NCBI RefSeq assembly: GCF_021261315.1
Contig: NZ_JAJSAX010000001.1
Span: forward strand, 434,001 to 498,000
Direction: 5' to 3'
From: Epilithonimonas sp. JDS
GTDB taxonomy: Bacteria > Bacteroidota > Bacteroidia > Flavobacteriales > Weeksellaceae
Length of the DNA: 64,000 bases
Shown here: positions 49,753 to 58,384 of the stretch, piece after piece
Layout: each line of letters starts with the position of its first letter
How positions within the stretch are numbered: position 1 is the stretch's first letter
Made by a program: the position numbers and the translations under genes
Notes under the pieces: generated by a model
The model's database searches: none
Told to the model about the DNA's origin: nothing
The model's input: the letters and a program-made list of their open reading frames with translations, nothing else

Positions 49753-50003
49753 CTATATTTTTTATCCAAGTAATCAACGTGGTTTTCTCTGTCTTTTTTG
49801 TAATCATAATCAGCCGGAATGCTTTTTCCACTGGAAATACTTTTAACGAAAGGAGAAATCTCAAAATCATCATTTTCTTCATTGGTCAATGAATCAAGAT
49901 AGTTTTCTATTAGTCTGGAAAGGCTCAATTTTTTATTTGAAGCGTATTTTTTAGCTCTTTCTATGACGTTATTATTTAATTTTAAAGTCAGTTTGGAATC
50001 CAT
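49749..50003 (-). CDS. antitoxin (DUF6364, ribbon-helix-helix-like)
   Basis: An 84-residue protein: N-terminal ribbon-helix-helix-like part (K-L-T-L-K-L-N-N-N-V-I-E-R-A-K-K-Y-A, then S-L-S-R-L-I-E-N-Y-L) and a charged C-terminal tail with Y-D-Y-K-K-D-R-E that should wrap the PIN toxin. The first gene of the operon, as usual for TA pairs. Its promoter carries ACGTAC repeats, candidate autoregulation sites. Confidence 0.8.
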   Translation of the reverse strand: MDSKLTLKLNNNVIERAKKYASNKKLSLSRLIENYLDSLTNEENDDFEISPFVKSISSGKSIPADYDYKKDRENHVDYLDKKYR

Positions 50004-50017
50004 AATACATTATTTAG

Positions 50018-50046
50018 ACGTACAAATATAATTAATTTTTACGTAC
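50018..50046 (-). promoter_or_regulatory. TA promoter -7 box flanked by two ACGTAC sites
   Basis: Minus-strand TATATTTG (50030-50023) matches TANNTTTG. ACGTAC occurs at 50018-50023 and again at 50041-50046, one on each side, 23 bp apart, about two helical turns. Likely antitoxin operators. No -33 TTG is evident. Confidence 0.45.
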
Positions 50047-50065
50047 TATAGAATTCATTATAAAA

Positions 50066-50093
50066 AAAACGTTCCCAAAAAATGGAAACGCTT
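50066..50093 (-). terminator. terminator of the M3 peptidase gene
   Basis: On the minus strand GCGTTTCC ... GGAACG then eight T, with an 8-nt loop and a small bulge. It separates the peptidase transcript from the toxin-antitoxin promoter. Confidence 0.65.
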
Positions 50094-50113
50094 TTATACA
50101 ATTGATTTAAACT

Positions 50114-52252
50114 CTATTTAATAAAACCTCTGCTTCTCAATAAAGGTTTAATGTCAGCTTTGTGGCCAGTAAAACCTTCAAATGCTTTATTTAAGTCAAC
50201 ACTATTACCAACCGAAAGAATATATTTTCTGAAACGGTCACCGTTTTCTCTGGTAATTCCACCATTCGCTTTGATCCATTCCCAGGCATCAGAATCCAAA
50301 GTTTCCGACCACAGATAAGCATAATATCCCGCCGAATAGCCGCCGCCCCAAATGTGGGCAAAATATGGTGTATGATATCTTGGCGGCACTTGCGGTACGA
50401 GCAAACCATACTTGTTCAAAGCTTGTTTTTCAAAATCCAAAACCGGAATTAGTTGGCTGTCAGAAGTCACTGTGTGCCAGTTCATATCCAAAGTCGCAGC
50501 CGCAACAAGTTCCGTTGTGGCATAGCCTTGGTTGAAGTTGGAAGCTTTTTTAATCTTATCAATCAACGCTTGTGGCATAGGCTGTTTGGTCTGATAATGC
50601 AAAGCGTAATTTTTCAGAATCTCCGGTTCCAAAGCAAAATGCTCGTTGATCTGAGAAGGAAATTCCACAAAATCTCTTGGCGTATTAGCGCCGGAAATTG
50701 AGGCATATTTCTGATCTGCGAACAAACCGTGCAGCGTGTGACCAAACTCGTGGAACAATGTTTCTACATCATCATAAGAGATCAACGATGGTTTTCCCGG
50801 CGCTGGTTTCTGGAAATTATAAACATTCAAAATCACAGGCTTCTGACCTAACTGATGTGATTGCTGAACGAAGTTATTCATCCACGCGCCGCCACTTTTG
50901 TTGCTTCTGGTGTAGAAATCCAGATAATATAAGGCTAAAGATTTTCCGTCTCTGTCATAAACTTCGTACGCAACCACGTCTGGATGGTAAGTTGGAAGAT
51001 CTTTTCTAACCTTGAACGTTATTCCGTAGAATTTCTCAGCAGCGTAGAAAACGCCTTTTTCCAAAGCAGTTGTTACTTCGAAGTAAGGTTTGATTTCGTT
51101 ATCATCAAGATCATATTTTGCTTTTCTCACTTGCTCGGAATAGAAATTCCAGTCCCAAGGTTCAACCTTAAAACCACCTTTCTGCGCATCGATTACTTCC
51201 TGAATTTCCGCCGCTTCACGATTTGCCGTTTCAACGGCTGGTTTTGCCAATTGCGCCAGAAGTCCCATTGCTGCTTCAGGCGTTTTTGCCATTTGATCCT
51301 GCAAACTCCATTCTGCGAAGTTTTTCTTTCCGAAGAGTTGCGCTTTTTGTAATCTTAGTTTCGCTAATTTCTCAACCGTTTCTCTTGTATCGTTGGCGTC
51401 TCCTTTTTCAGCCCTTGTCCAGGAAGCTTTGTAGAGTTTTTCTCTGGTTGCTCTGTTTTTAAGATTCTGCAAAAGCGGTTGTTGTGTTGTATTTTGTAAA
51501 GCCAAAAGATATTTTCCTTTTTGTCCGGCTTTCTCAGCGTCGGCAGAGGCTGCAGCGATGTCGTCTGCGGAAAGTCCGTCCAATTCTTTGACATCAGAAA
51601 TCAAAACGGCGCCGTTCTTTCTGGCTTCCAACAATTTGTTACTGAATTGGGTTGCCAAAGTTGCCAACTGCTGATTGATTTCCTTCAGCTTTTCTTTATT
51701 TTCCGCGGAAAGATTTGCACCGGCCAATTCGAAATTGGTAAGATAAAACTCAGTCAGTCTTTTGCTTTCGGCATCGAGCTTATCGGTTTTTACGGCTTTG
51801 ATTCTTTTGTATAATTTTTCGTTCAGTGAGATTTTGTCAGAATGGGCTGCGAAGATTGGCGCAAATTCTTCTTCCAGTTTTTGAAGATCATCATTGGTGT
51901 TTGAACTCGTGAGATTATAAAAAATGATGGTTGCTCTTCCCAACGTTGGTCCGCTGTTTTCCAAAGCAAGAACCGTATTGTCAAATGTCGGCGCCGCTTT
52001 GTCATTCACGATTTTATCAATGTTTGCCAATTGTTCTTTCAAACCAAATTCGAAAGCAGGTTTGAAATGCCCGTCTTTGATCTTGTCAAATTCCGGAGCC
52101 TGATATTGTAGGGTACTTTTTTTTAGAAATGGATTATTGTTCATAGCTTTTTCTGTAGTTGCAGTAGTCTTTTTCTGCTGGGCATTGATCATCATATTTC
52201 CTGTATTAAACGCAATAAACGCTACTAGCAATGATGTTTTTATTTTCTTCAT
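50114..52252 (-). CDS. dcp: M3 family metallopeptidase (peptidyl-dipeptidase Dcp type)
   Basis: A 712-residue zinc peptidase with a signal peptide (ends about M-M-I-N-A-Q), placing it in the periplasm. The zinc motif is H-E-F-G-H-T-L-H, and the third ligand is a Glu further on, near F-V-E-F-P-S-Q. The helical N-terminal half matches M3 enzymes such as Dcp, which remove C-terminal dipeptides from peptides. Single gene. Confidence 0.9.
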   Translation of the reverse strand: MKKIKTSLLVAFIAFNTGNMMINAQQKKTTATTEKAMNNNPFLKKSTLQYQAPEFDKIKDGHFKPAFEFGLKEQLANIDKIVNDKAAPTFDNTVLALENSGPTLGRATIIFYNLTSSNTNDDLQKLEEEFAPIFAAHSDKISLNEKLYKRIKAVKTDKLDAESKRLTEFYLTNFELAGANLSAENKEKLKEINQQLATLATQFSNKLLEARKNGAVLISDVKELDGLSADDIAAASADAEKAGQKGKYLLALQNTTQQPLLQNLKNRATREKLYKASWTRAEKGDANDTRETVEKLAKLRLQKAQLFGKKNFAEWSLQDQMAKTPEAAMGLLAQLAKPAVETANREAAEIQEVIDAQKGGFKVEPWDWNFYSEQVRKAKYDLDDNEIKPYFEVTTALEKGVFYAAEKFYGITFKVRKDLPTYHPDVVAYEVYDRDGKSLALYYLDFYTRSNKSGGAWMNNFVQQSHQLGQKPVILNVYNFQKPAPGKPSLISYDDVETLFHEFGHTLHGLFADQKYASISGANTPRDFVEFPSQINEHFALEPEILKNYALHYQTKQPMPQALIDKIKKASNFNQGYATTELVAAATLDMNWHTVTSDSQLIPVLDFEKQALNKYGLLVPQVPPRYHTPYFAHIWGGGYSAGYYAYLWSETLDSDAWEWIKANGGITRENGDRFRKYILSVGNSVDLNKAFEGFTGHKADIKPLLRSRGFIK

Positions 52253-52392
52253 AGAATATAAATTAATTGGGAATAAAAATAAGGAAAAGTGAGGAAATAA
52301 TCGACTTGCTTTTTTAAAGTAATGATCTCTGAATTAATTAACTTGCTACATAAGGATTTAGTGAAGACCAATGTTTCTTTTACACTGAATCT

Positions 52393-52456
52393 GCAGCCCG
52401 ACTTGAACGGATCCTAATGTAAATCGGGAGGAAGTGGAAGGCGGAAAAAGCTGCCC
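52393..52456 (-). repeat. dispersed palindromic repeat family R1, copy B
   Basis: Inverted copy of the repeat at 2153 and 59680: minus strand GGGCAGCTTTTTCCGCC ... GGATCCGTTCAAGTCGGGCTGC. The short middle region is CCCGATTTACATTAGGATCC. Confidence 0.7.
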
Positions 52457-52492
52457 AAATAACTCTCATCTATAGCTGCCCAAAATATTGTA

Positions 52493-54346
52493 TTACTTAT
52501 CCTCATCATCATCGCCACTCCAATGATTTTCCTCGAAGGAAATACTGTCGAGCGCCAGCAGCTGTGCTTCACGCTCAAGAGTTTCCCGAAGTGTGAAAGT
52601 GACCATATTTTCGTCCTTTTCCTTGGCCAGTCTTCTCGTCATTGCCTTATCAATAATCATAAAACGCTTGCCCATTCTTCTGGCGGTATATTTTCGCATT
52701 CCGTTTTCTTTGAGGATGTCAACGGCCATATCCACGGCTGTTCCCAAGGTTTCACGGTAAATATTGTCAACTTTTTTATTAAGAAATTCATACGCATCCA
52801 AACGGTTTTTGGCTCGCACGAAAATTTTGATGTCCGGGTAATTTTCTTTGACATAATCGACCAGAAATTTATTTTTTTCGGGATCATCCAGACAGATGAC
52901 GAGCAATTCTGCTTCCTCGATTCCCGCCGAACGCAGCAACGCCGGCTTTGTCGCATCGCCATAATACACATTGAAACCGTTGGAACGCAGTAGTGCAACA
53001 CGATCCGGATCATTATCCAAAACGGTGGATCTGATGCCGTTGGCTTTCAGCAATCTTCCGACGGTACTTCCAAAATAGCCGAATCCGACAATGATGATTT
53101 TTCTTTGTTTTATAATGCCGAGTTCTACATTTTCTTCGGACTTCTGCTGAATAAAATATTTGTCCAGAATTTTCTCCTTGAAGATCAAAAGCAGTGGCGA
53201 AATACACATTGTAATTGCTACAATAGCCATCAGTTCTGAGTTGGCCTGATAATCAATCAAATATAAACTGGCAGAAAAATTAATCAAAACGAACGCAAAT
53301 TCTCCCACTTGTGATAAGGCAAATGCGAGGAAAAAACTCTGCTCGTTGTTCATTTTGTAATACTTTCCGATTCCGAAAAGGACAACGGCTTTAATCGCCA
53401 AAACAATAAACGCCGCCGTAAAAATGAAAACCGGTTTCGATGCGATAATATCGAAGTTAATGGTTGCGCCTACACTTACGAAAAACACGGCCAACAACAA
53501 GCCTTTGAAAGGATCGATGTTACTTTCCAGCTCGTGGCGGAACTCACTATTTGCCAGCATCACACCTGCAATGAAGGCACCCAAAGCTGGACTTAATCCA
53601 ATGGAAATCATCAGTTCTGAAACACCGATGACGAGAAATAGTGATGCGGCGGTCAAGAGTTCATTGAGTCCGGATCTGGAAACAAATCTCAGGAACGGAA
53701 TGAAGATATATCGACCTAGCAAAATTAAGGCTAAAACGGCTCCAATCACCGTAAAAGGCTGTAGCCATTCGGGAATGAAGTGCAACAATACCTTCTCGTG
53801 GTCTGCCTGTGCTATTGCTTTTTGCGATTTTGAAAGGAAAGGCAGCAATGCCAAAATCGGAATGACTGCAATATCCTGAAACAGTAAAATTGAAAATGAA
53901 GATTCACCGCTAACGGTTCGGAAAAGATTTTTCTCCTTCAGCGTCTGCAAAACGATTGCCGTGGACGACATTGCAAAACAGAGCGAAATGATAAAAGATT
54001 TTTGAAGTCCAAATCCGGCAACGTAAAACACGATGAAGATTCCGACAATACTCAGCAACATTTGACTGAGACCTAATCCCAGAATCCGTTTTCTGATCTG
54101 CCAGAGTTTCTGCGGTTCCAGTTCCAATCCAACCAAAAATAACAACATAATGACGCCTAATTCCGATGCGTGCATAATATCTTCGGCATCTCTTCCTGTA
54201 AATTGTAAGCAAAAAGGGCCAATTAAAATCCCACCAAGGAGATATCCAATCACGGAACTCAAACCCAGTTTTTTCCCCAGCGGCACCATAATGATGGCAA
54301 CGCCCAGAAAAATAAGGATCGTCATTGCAATTGAATTTTCCGTCAT
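52493..54346 (-). CDS. CPA2-type cation:proton antiporter with RCK domain (KefB/KefC-like)
   Basis: A 617-residue membrane protein: a CPA2 antiporter domain of about 12-13 segments (1-385, with G-Y-L-L-G-G-I-L-I-G-P and an S-P-A-L-G-A-F-I-A-G-V motif), then a cytoplasmic TrkA-N/RCK nucleotide-binding domain (V-G-F-G-Y-F-G-S-T-V-G) and a helical tail. It is likely a glutathione- or NAD-gated K+ efflux system that acidifies the cell under electrophile stress. It overlaps the KefF-like gene by 4 bp. Confidence 0.88.
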   Translation of the reverse strand: MTENSIAMTILIFLGVAIIMVPLGKKLGLSSVIGYLLGGILIGPFCLQFTGRDAEDIMHASELGVIMLLFLVGLELEPQKLWQIRKRILGLGLSQMLLSIVGIFIVFYVAGFGLQKSFIISLCFAMSSTAIVLQTLKEKNLFRTVSGESSFSILLFQDIAVIPILALLPFLSKSQKAIAQADHEKVLLHFIPEWLQPFTVIGAVLALILLGRYIFIPFLRFVSRSGLNELLTAASLFLVIGVSELMISIGLSPALGAFIAGVMLANSEFRHELESNIDPFKGLLLAVFFVSVGATINFDIIASKPVFIFTAAFIVLAIKAVVLFGIGKYYKMNNEQSFFLAFALSQVGEFAFVLINFSASLYLIDYQANSELMAIVAITMCISPLLLIFKEKILDKYFIQQKSEENVELGIIKQRKIIIVGFGYFGSTVGRLLKANGIRSTVLDNDPDRVALLRSNGFNVYYGDATKPALLRSAGIEEAELLVICLDDPEKNKFLVDYVKENYPDIKIFVRAKNRLDAYEFLNKKVDNIYRETLGTAVDMAVDILKENGMRKYTARRMGKRFMIIDKAMTRRLAKEKDENMVTFTLRETLEREAQLLALDSISFEENHWSGDDDEDK

Positions 54347-54867
54347 TCTATTTTCAGTATTTCTGATAATTCTTTACAAAAAACATCCAACTGTTTCTCA
54401 TCCAGATTATCTGCGTTGTAAATGATATGTGTTTTTTTGAGTTCTATATTATTGATATCCAGCGAGACCTGCAAACCTATCAAAAGACTTTCTGCACTCG
54501 TTTTATACTTTCCTTCCTTGGAATAATTCCCTTCGCTTCCGCCAACGCTTGTGATGATCAGCGCATCTTTTCCCGATAAAATATTCAGCTGTCCTTCCGA
54601 AATCCACCGCATATCAAACACCTCATCGATCCAAAGTTTCAGCAACGGTGGCAATCCAAACCAAATGATGGGAAAATGAAAAATGATTCTTTCAAACTCC
54701 ACAATCCGCTTGCGTTCCCGAAAAGGCTGAATATGAAAATCCGGATAATCTTCGTACAAATCGCGGAAAGTTACATTTGGCATATTCTCATAACATTCCA
54801 GCAATCTGACATTAGTTGTCGAATGTTCAAAATAAGGATGTGCAAAAAGTACCAGTGTTTTTTTCAA
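54343..54867 (-). CDS. KefF-like NAD(P)H flavodoxin-type oxidoreductase
   Basis: A 174-residue flavodoxin-fold quinone oxidoreductase (MdaB/KefF type): strand one L-V-L-F-A-H-P, the F-H-F-P-I-I-W-F-G-L-P-P-L-L-K-L-W-I-D site, and S-V-G-G-S-E-G. In Enterobacteria KefF is an activating subunit of KefC. Its stop overlaps the antiporter start (ATGA), a strong sign that the two form a functional unit here. Confidence 0.87.
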   Translation of the reverse strand: MKKTLVLFAHPYFEHSTTNVRLLECYENMPNVTFRDLYEDYPDFHIQPFRERKRIVEFERIIFHFPIIWFGLPPLLKLWIDEVFDMRWISEGQLNILSGKDALIITSVGGSEGNYSKEGKYKTSAESLLIGLQVSLDINNIELKKTHIIYNADNLDEKQLDVFCKELSEILKIE

Positions 54868-54982
54868 AGAAACTGCGATTTCAGTAAATATAATGAAAAT
54901 ATAGCGAGAAATAAAGCGTTAAACATTAATATATATTCATAATAAATAAGAAGTGTTAACAAAATTTTAAATTAAACCAACA

Positions 54983-55018
54983 AAAAATCAGAACCTAAAT
55001 TAGATTCTGATTTTTTAT
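54983..55018 (-). terminator. terminator of the LemA-TPM operon
   Basis: AAAAATCAGAA / TTCTGATTTTT (54983-54993 with 55005-55015) with an 11-nt loop and T-rich flanks. It ends the minus-strand TPM operon. Confidence 0.75.
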
Positions 55019-55038
55019 TTTATCATTAAAGATCAAAT

Positions 55039-55836
55039 TTACCATCCACCAGAAGCACCGCCGCCGCCGAAACTTCCGCCGCCTCCAAAGCCACCGAAAC
55101 CGCCGCCGCCACTGCTTCCGCCGCCAAATCCACCGCCGCCGAAACTGCCTGGGAATGGGAAGAATCCGCCGCCGTATCTTCGACTTCCTTTTCTGGAAAG
55201 CGTGTAATCATCGTCATCATCGTTGTTGCCTCGGTTGTTTCTGTTCATTATGCTGATTAGGATAATGATGATAATGACAATCAAAAGCAGCGATCCAATA
55301 TTGATCCCGCCGTCTTTGTTCTGCTTCTTAACAATCGGTTTGAATTTCCCCTGAACCGCCTCCATTATCGCAGAAGTTCCACGGTCAATTCCATTGTACC
55401 ATTCGCCTTTTTTGAAACTTGGCGTTACAAGATAATCCAAAATCTGTCCCGCAACCGAAGCTGTCAAATATTGTTCAACTGCTCGGCCTTGCTGAATAGA
55501 CATTGTGCGGTCTTCCGTGGCAATTAAAAAGACTACACCGTTATCAACACCTTTTTGTCCTATTCCCCATTTCTCACCATACATTGTTGCGAGGTAGTTC
55601 ACATCTTCACCACTGGTTGTTGGGAGGATGATGACCTCGATCTCTGTAGAAGTAGAGTCTGAGAATTTGATCAGTTTTTGATTCAGCGCATCCTTTTCAC
55701 TTTCTGAAAGCAGATTGGCTTTATCATAAACCGGATAAAGTACAGCCGGTTTTTCGGGCACCAACTGAGCTTTGGAAAACAATCCAAAAATCAGAAATAA
55801 TGCGAAAATAAAACGTTTAAGAGAAGCTGATATCAT
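55039..55836 (-). CDS. TPM-domain protein with Gly-rich tail (YgcG-like)
   Basis: About 265 residues: a signal peptide (the start at 55836 gives M-I-S-A-S-L-K-R-F, better than the upstream ATG at 55863), a TPM phosphatase-like domain (about 30-160: V-Y-D-K-A-N-L-L, E-I-E-V-I-I-L-P-T-T, W-G-I-G-Q-K-G-V-D-N-G-V), one C-terminal membrane helix (I-G-S-L-L-L-I-V), and a tail rich in Gly/Ser/Phe. It lies with a second TPM gene and lemA. Family role is linked to envelope or photosystem maintenance elsewhere; unknown here. Confidence 0.85.
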   Translation of the reverse strand: MISASLKRFIFALFLIFGLFSKAQLVPEKPAVLYPVYDKANLLSESEKDALNQKLIKFSDSTSTEIEVIILPTTSGEDVNYLATMYGEKWGIGQKGVDNGVVFLIATEDRTMSIQQGRAVEQYLTASVAGQILDYLVTPSFKKGEWYNGIDRGTSAIMEAVQGKFKPIVKKQNKDGGINIGSLLLIVIIIIILISIMNRNNRGNNDDDDDYTLSRKGSRRYGGGFFPFPGSFGGGGFGGGSSGGGGFGGFGGGGSFGGGGASGGW

Positions 55837-56245
55837 TGGATAGTTCATTGACATTTTCCCCATTGACAGGGAAATATTTTTTCAGTTCAAAGCCCGTTTT
55901 CAGGATGGCATCTTTAAGACCACCGAAATAATTTTCCTTTACAAACTCAGCCGTGATCTCATCATGGATCGTGTCCCAAAAAGATTGTTTCACTTTCTTG
56001 TGAATGCCTTCGTCGCCAATGATCGTGAGATAATGCTGTTCAAAATTCACATAGAACAGAACGGCATTTCTTTCCTTGGTCAAATGCATTTCCAAAGATT
56101 TGAAAATACCGAAAGCTTTCTTTGCAAAATCATCTTCAGCTGTGGAATCTATATGCACACGAATCTCGCCCGAGGAGTGATCTTCAGCTATTTTGATGGC
56201 TTCCACGAGGGAAGCCATCTGAGTATTTGTGAGAAAATGATTCAT
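55817..56245 (-). CDS. TPM-domain protein, short form
   Basis: A 142-residue protein made of one TPM-type domain with the motif W-D-T-I-H and E-G-I-H-K-K-V-K-Q-S-F. No signal peptide, so cytoplasmic. It overlaps the lemA stop by one base and the next TPM gene by about 20 bp, so the three form a tightly packed operon. Confidence 0.8.
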   Translation of the reverse strand: MNHFLTNTQMASLVEAIKIAEDHSSGEIRVHIDSTAEDDFAKKAFGIFKSLEMHLTKERNAVLFYVNFEQHYLTIIGDEGIHKKVKQSFWDTIHDEITAEFVKENYFGGLKDAILKTGFELKKYFPVNGENVNELSNDISFS

Positions 56246-56841
56246 TATTCTTTAAAAGTATCAGGTGCTTTTTCTGCGCCTGCTTCTGCTTTGAAATATG
56301 GTTTTTCTTTGAAGTTCGAGAAGTTTGCGATCACGTTGTTTGGGAACGTTTTGATGTTTGTATTGTATTCTTTCGCAGCATCATTGTAATAAACTGTTTC
56401 GGAACGGATGCTGTTTTCAATCGCCGTGTATTCTCTTTGGAAATTGATGTATTGCTGATCCGCTTTCAAATTAGGATAACTTTCCACAACGGCCATCAAT
56501 CTGCTTAATGAGCCACTTAGTTCGCCTTGTGCTGCCTGGAATTTTGCCATATCAGCTTCTGTCATATTTGTAGGATCGATGTTGATAGAAGTCGCTTTTG
56601 ATCTTGCCTCAACCACTTTTGTCAAAGTTTCCGTTTCAAATTTTGCGTAGGATTTTACCGTTCTTTCAAGATTCGGAATCAGGTTAGCTCTTTTCTGATA
56701 CACTGTTTCCACGTTTGACCATTTTGCATTCACGGTCTGTTCCTGACCTACAAATCCATTTCTAATTCCGACTGCCCAAAATCCAATGACTGCTATGATA
56801 GCAACAATGACGATGACAGCGATACAACCTTTACCTTTCAT
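56245..56841 (-). CDS. lemA: LemA family protein
   Basis: A 198-residue protein: one N-terminal membrane helix (I-A-V-I-V-I-V-A-I-I-A-V), then a long helical coil with R-A-N-L-I-P-N-L, and S-R-L-M-A-V-V-E-S-Y-P-N-L-K-A typical of LemA. It usually sits with TPM genes, as here. Envelope function unknown. A -7-type TATATTTG lies 32 nt upstream of the start codon. Confidence 0.9.
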   Translation of the reverse strand: MKGKGCIAVIVIVAIIAVIGFWAVGIRNGFVGQEQTVNAKWSNVETVYQKRANLIPNLERTVKSYAKFETETLTKVVEARSKATSINIDPTNMTEADMAKFQAAQGELSGSLSRLMAVVESYPNLKADQQYINFQREYTAIENSIRSETVYYNDAAKEYNTNIKTFPNNVIANFSNFKEKPYFKAEAGAEKAPDTFKE

Positions 56842-56873
56842 AGTTTGATGTGTTTTAAAATTTTTAATTAAAC

Positions 56874-56881
56874 CAAATATA
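56874..56881 (-). promoter_or_regulatory. -7 box (TATATTTG) of the lemA operon
   Basis: A TANNTTTG match on the minus strand 32 nt before the lemA ATG; no good -33. Confidence 0.35.
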
Positions 56882-56925
56882 CAAATTATATGCTATGATG
56901 AAATTTATTTTTAATAATGTTAAAA

Positions 56926-57297
56926 CTAACCTTCAATAATTTTCTTTCTGTGACCAATTCCCCACTGGACAAGATTTTCTGTGAGCGGCGTCACACTTTT
57001 CCCGTATTCTGTAATGGCGTAAAAAACCATTATTTGATTCCCATCCTCTACCGTTCTTGTAATTAGGAGATTGGTTTCCAGGTCCTTTAGTTCTTTACTG
57101 AGCATTTTTGCAGAGATTCCATTAATTTCGCGTTGAAGTTTTTTAAAATGTAACTTCTGATGTTCACGATTGGTCAAATATCTCAATATCATCAGCTTCC
57201 ATTTACCACCCAGAATATCGAGACAGTCTCTCATCGCCATCAGTTCTTCACCGCAAGTTGCTTCTCTTTCTATAATATCTACAACAATTTTACTCAT
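56926..57297 (-). CDS. HxlR-family transcription regulator
   Basis: A 123-residue winged-helix regulator with the HxlR core: D-I-L-G-G-K-W-K-L-M-I-L-R-Y-L, then I-N-G-I-S-A-K-M-L-S-K-E-L-K-D-L-E, and the wing T-R-T-V-E-D-G-N-Q-I. Divergent from the adjacent oxidoreductase gene, the classic target-gene arrangement for HxlR or thiol-responsive repressors. One Cys lies before the domain (A-T-C-G-E). Confidence 0.9.
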   Translation of the reverse strand: MSKIVVDIIEREATCGEELMAMRDCLDILGGKWKLMILRYLTNREHQKLHFKKLQREINGISAKMLSKELKDLETNLLITRTVEDGNQIMVFYAITEYGKSVTPLTENLVQWGIGHRKKIIEG

Positions 57298-57310
57298 ATC
57301 GATTTCATTA

Positions 57311-57371
57311 AGGTAACTAGTAACCTTTGGTTAACTACTAACAAATTTAAAGCTATTAACCAATAACTTTG
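57311..57371. promoter_or_regulatory. divergent HxlR/oxidoreductase control region
   Basis: GGTAACTAGTAACC (57312-57325) and GGTTAACTACTAAC (57329-57342) form two related, inverted half sites with a 3-bp spacer. The hxlR -7 box TAAATTTG (57349-57342) adjoins them and the oxidoreductase -7 box TAACTTTG is at 57364-57371. A likely autoregulatory operator. Confidence 0.45.
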
Positions 57372-57388
57372 TATTAAAATAAAATAAT

Positions 57389-58384
57389 ATGAAAGCTATT
57401 ATTCTAGACGACAACAATCAGCTTAAAGACGAAACCGTCACGCTAAGACCAATAAATCCAGATGAAGTCCGAATCAAAATCATCGCTTCCGGCTTCAATC
57501 CCATCGATTATCAGATGCGGGAAAATGAACACGAAAAGAAATATTTGTTTTCGAATATTTTAGGCAGAGAAGGCTCTGGACGCATCATTGAAACTGGAGA
57601 AAATGTAAGCGGTTTGAAGATTGATGACGAAGTTTTTTTCGTTTGCGGAAGTATGGGAAGCAACGGAACTTATGCTGAAGAAATTATTTTACCTCAAGGT
57701 ATTGTTGCGAAAAAACCAACTTCAACCAGTTTTGAAGAAACAGCTGGCTTACCTTCTATCGGAATCACAGCTCTACAAATCTTTAACAGAGTTGATTGGA
57801 ATCAAACAGGAAATGTTTTAATCACCGGCGCATCTGGCGGAGTTGGGAATTTTGTTTTGAGATTGATTTTAGGAAATTTAAATAAGAAAATTGTTGTCAC
57901 AGCTGGCAATCAGGAAAGTGTTCAGCAATTGATCAATCTTGGACTTAATGAAAATCAAATCGTCGATTACAGACAAGATAATTTAACTGAGAAAATTTTA
58001 GAAATCAATCAAAATCAGAAATTCGATTTGGTCATCGATGCAGTCGGAAATCAATTATCAGAAATCTCCGCCGATGTCTTGAAAGCCAACGGAATCTATG
58101 CCAATGTTACCCATTTCATCACACCAAAAGCCAGCGATTCACTCTTCGGAATTGGTGCAACGATTCTCAATATTTCAAATTTTATTTATGCAAAAGAGAA
58201 GAATTACAATCATTTCAGAAAGTCTCTCAATCAAATAAAACAATACATCGACGATGGAAAAGTCAAAACTTTACCAATTAAAATCGTGGGCGGACTTTCT
58301 GCTGAAACAGCCGAGAAAGCGCAGCAATTATTAAAGAATAATCAAACGCAAGGCAAAAAATTAATAATGCAAAATCAAGAATAA
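57389..58384 (+). CDS. zinc-independent alcohol dehydrogenase / quinone oxidoreductase
   Basis: A 331-residue MDR-family NAD(P)H-dependent oxidoreductase. Seen: the N-terminal GroES-like part with S-G-F-N-P-I-D-Y-Q and G-R-E-G-S-G-R-I, and the NADPH-binding motif I-T-G-A-S-G-G-V-G-N-F near residue 145. Zn ligand cysteines are absent, so a quinone or zeta-crystallin-like reductase. The stop codon lies directly before the cupin frame in the same phase, so the two are probably one operon under the divergent HxlR regulator. Confidence 0.88.
   Translation: MKAIILDDNNQLKDETVTLRPINPDEVRIKIIASGFNPIDYQMRENEHEKKYLFSNILGREGSGRIIETGENVSGLKIDDEVFFVCGSMGSNGTYAEEIILPQGIVAKKPTSTSFEETAGLPSIGITALQIFNRVDWNQTGNVLITGASGGVGNFVLRLILGNLNKKIVVTAGNQESVQQLINLGLNENQIVDYRQDNLTEKILEINQNQKFDLVIDAVGNQLSEISADVLKANGIYANVTHFITPKASDSLFGIGATILNISNFIYAKEKNYNHFRKSLNQIKQYIDDGKVKTLPIKIVGGLSAETAEKAQQLLKNNQTQGKKLIMQNQE

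Noticed and set aside
53424-53879. A 151-residue frame inside the antiporter gene on the other strand
   Set aside because: A shadow of the membrane segments of the CPA2 gene; no motif.
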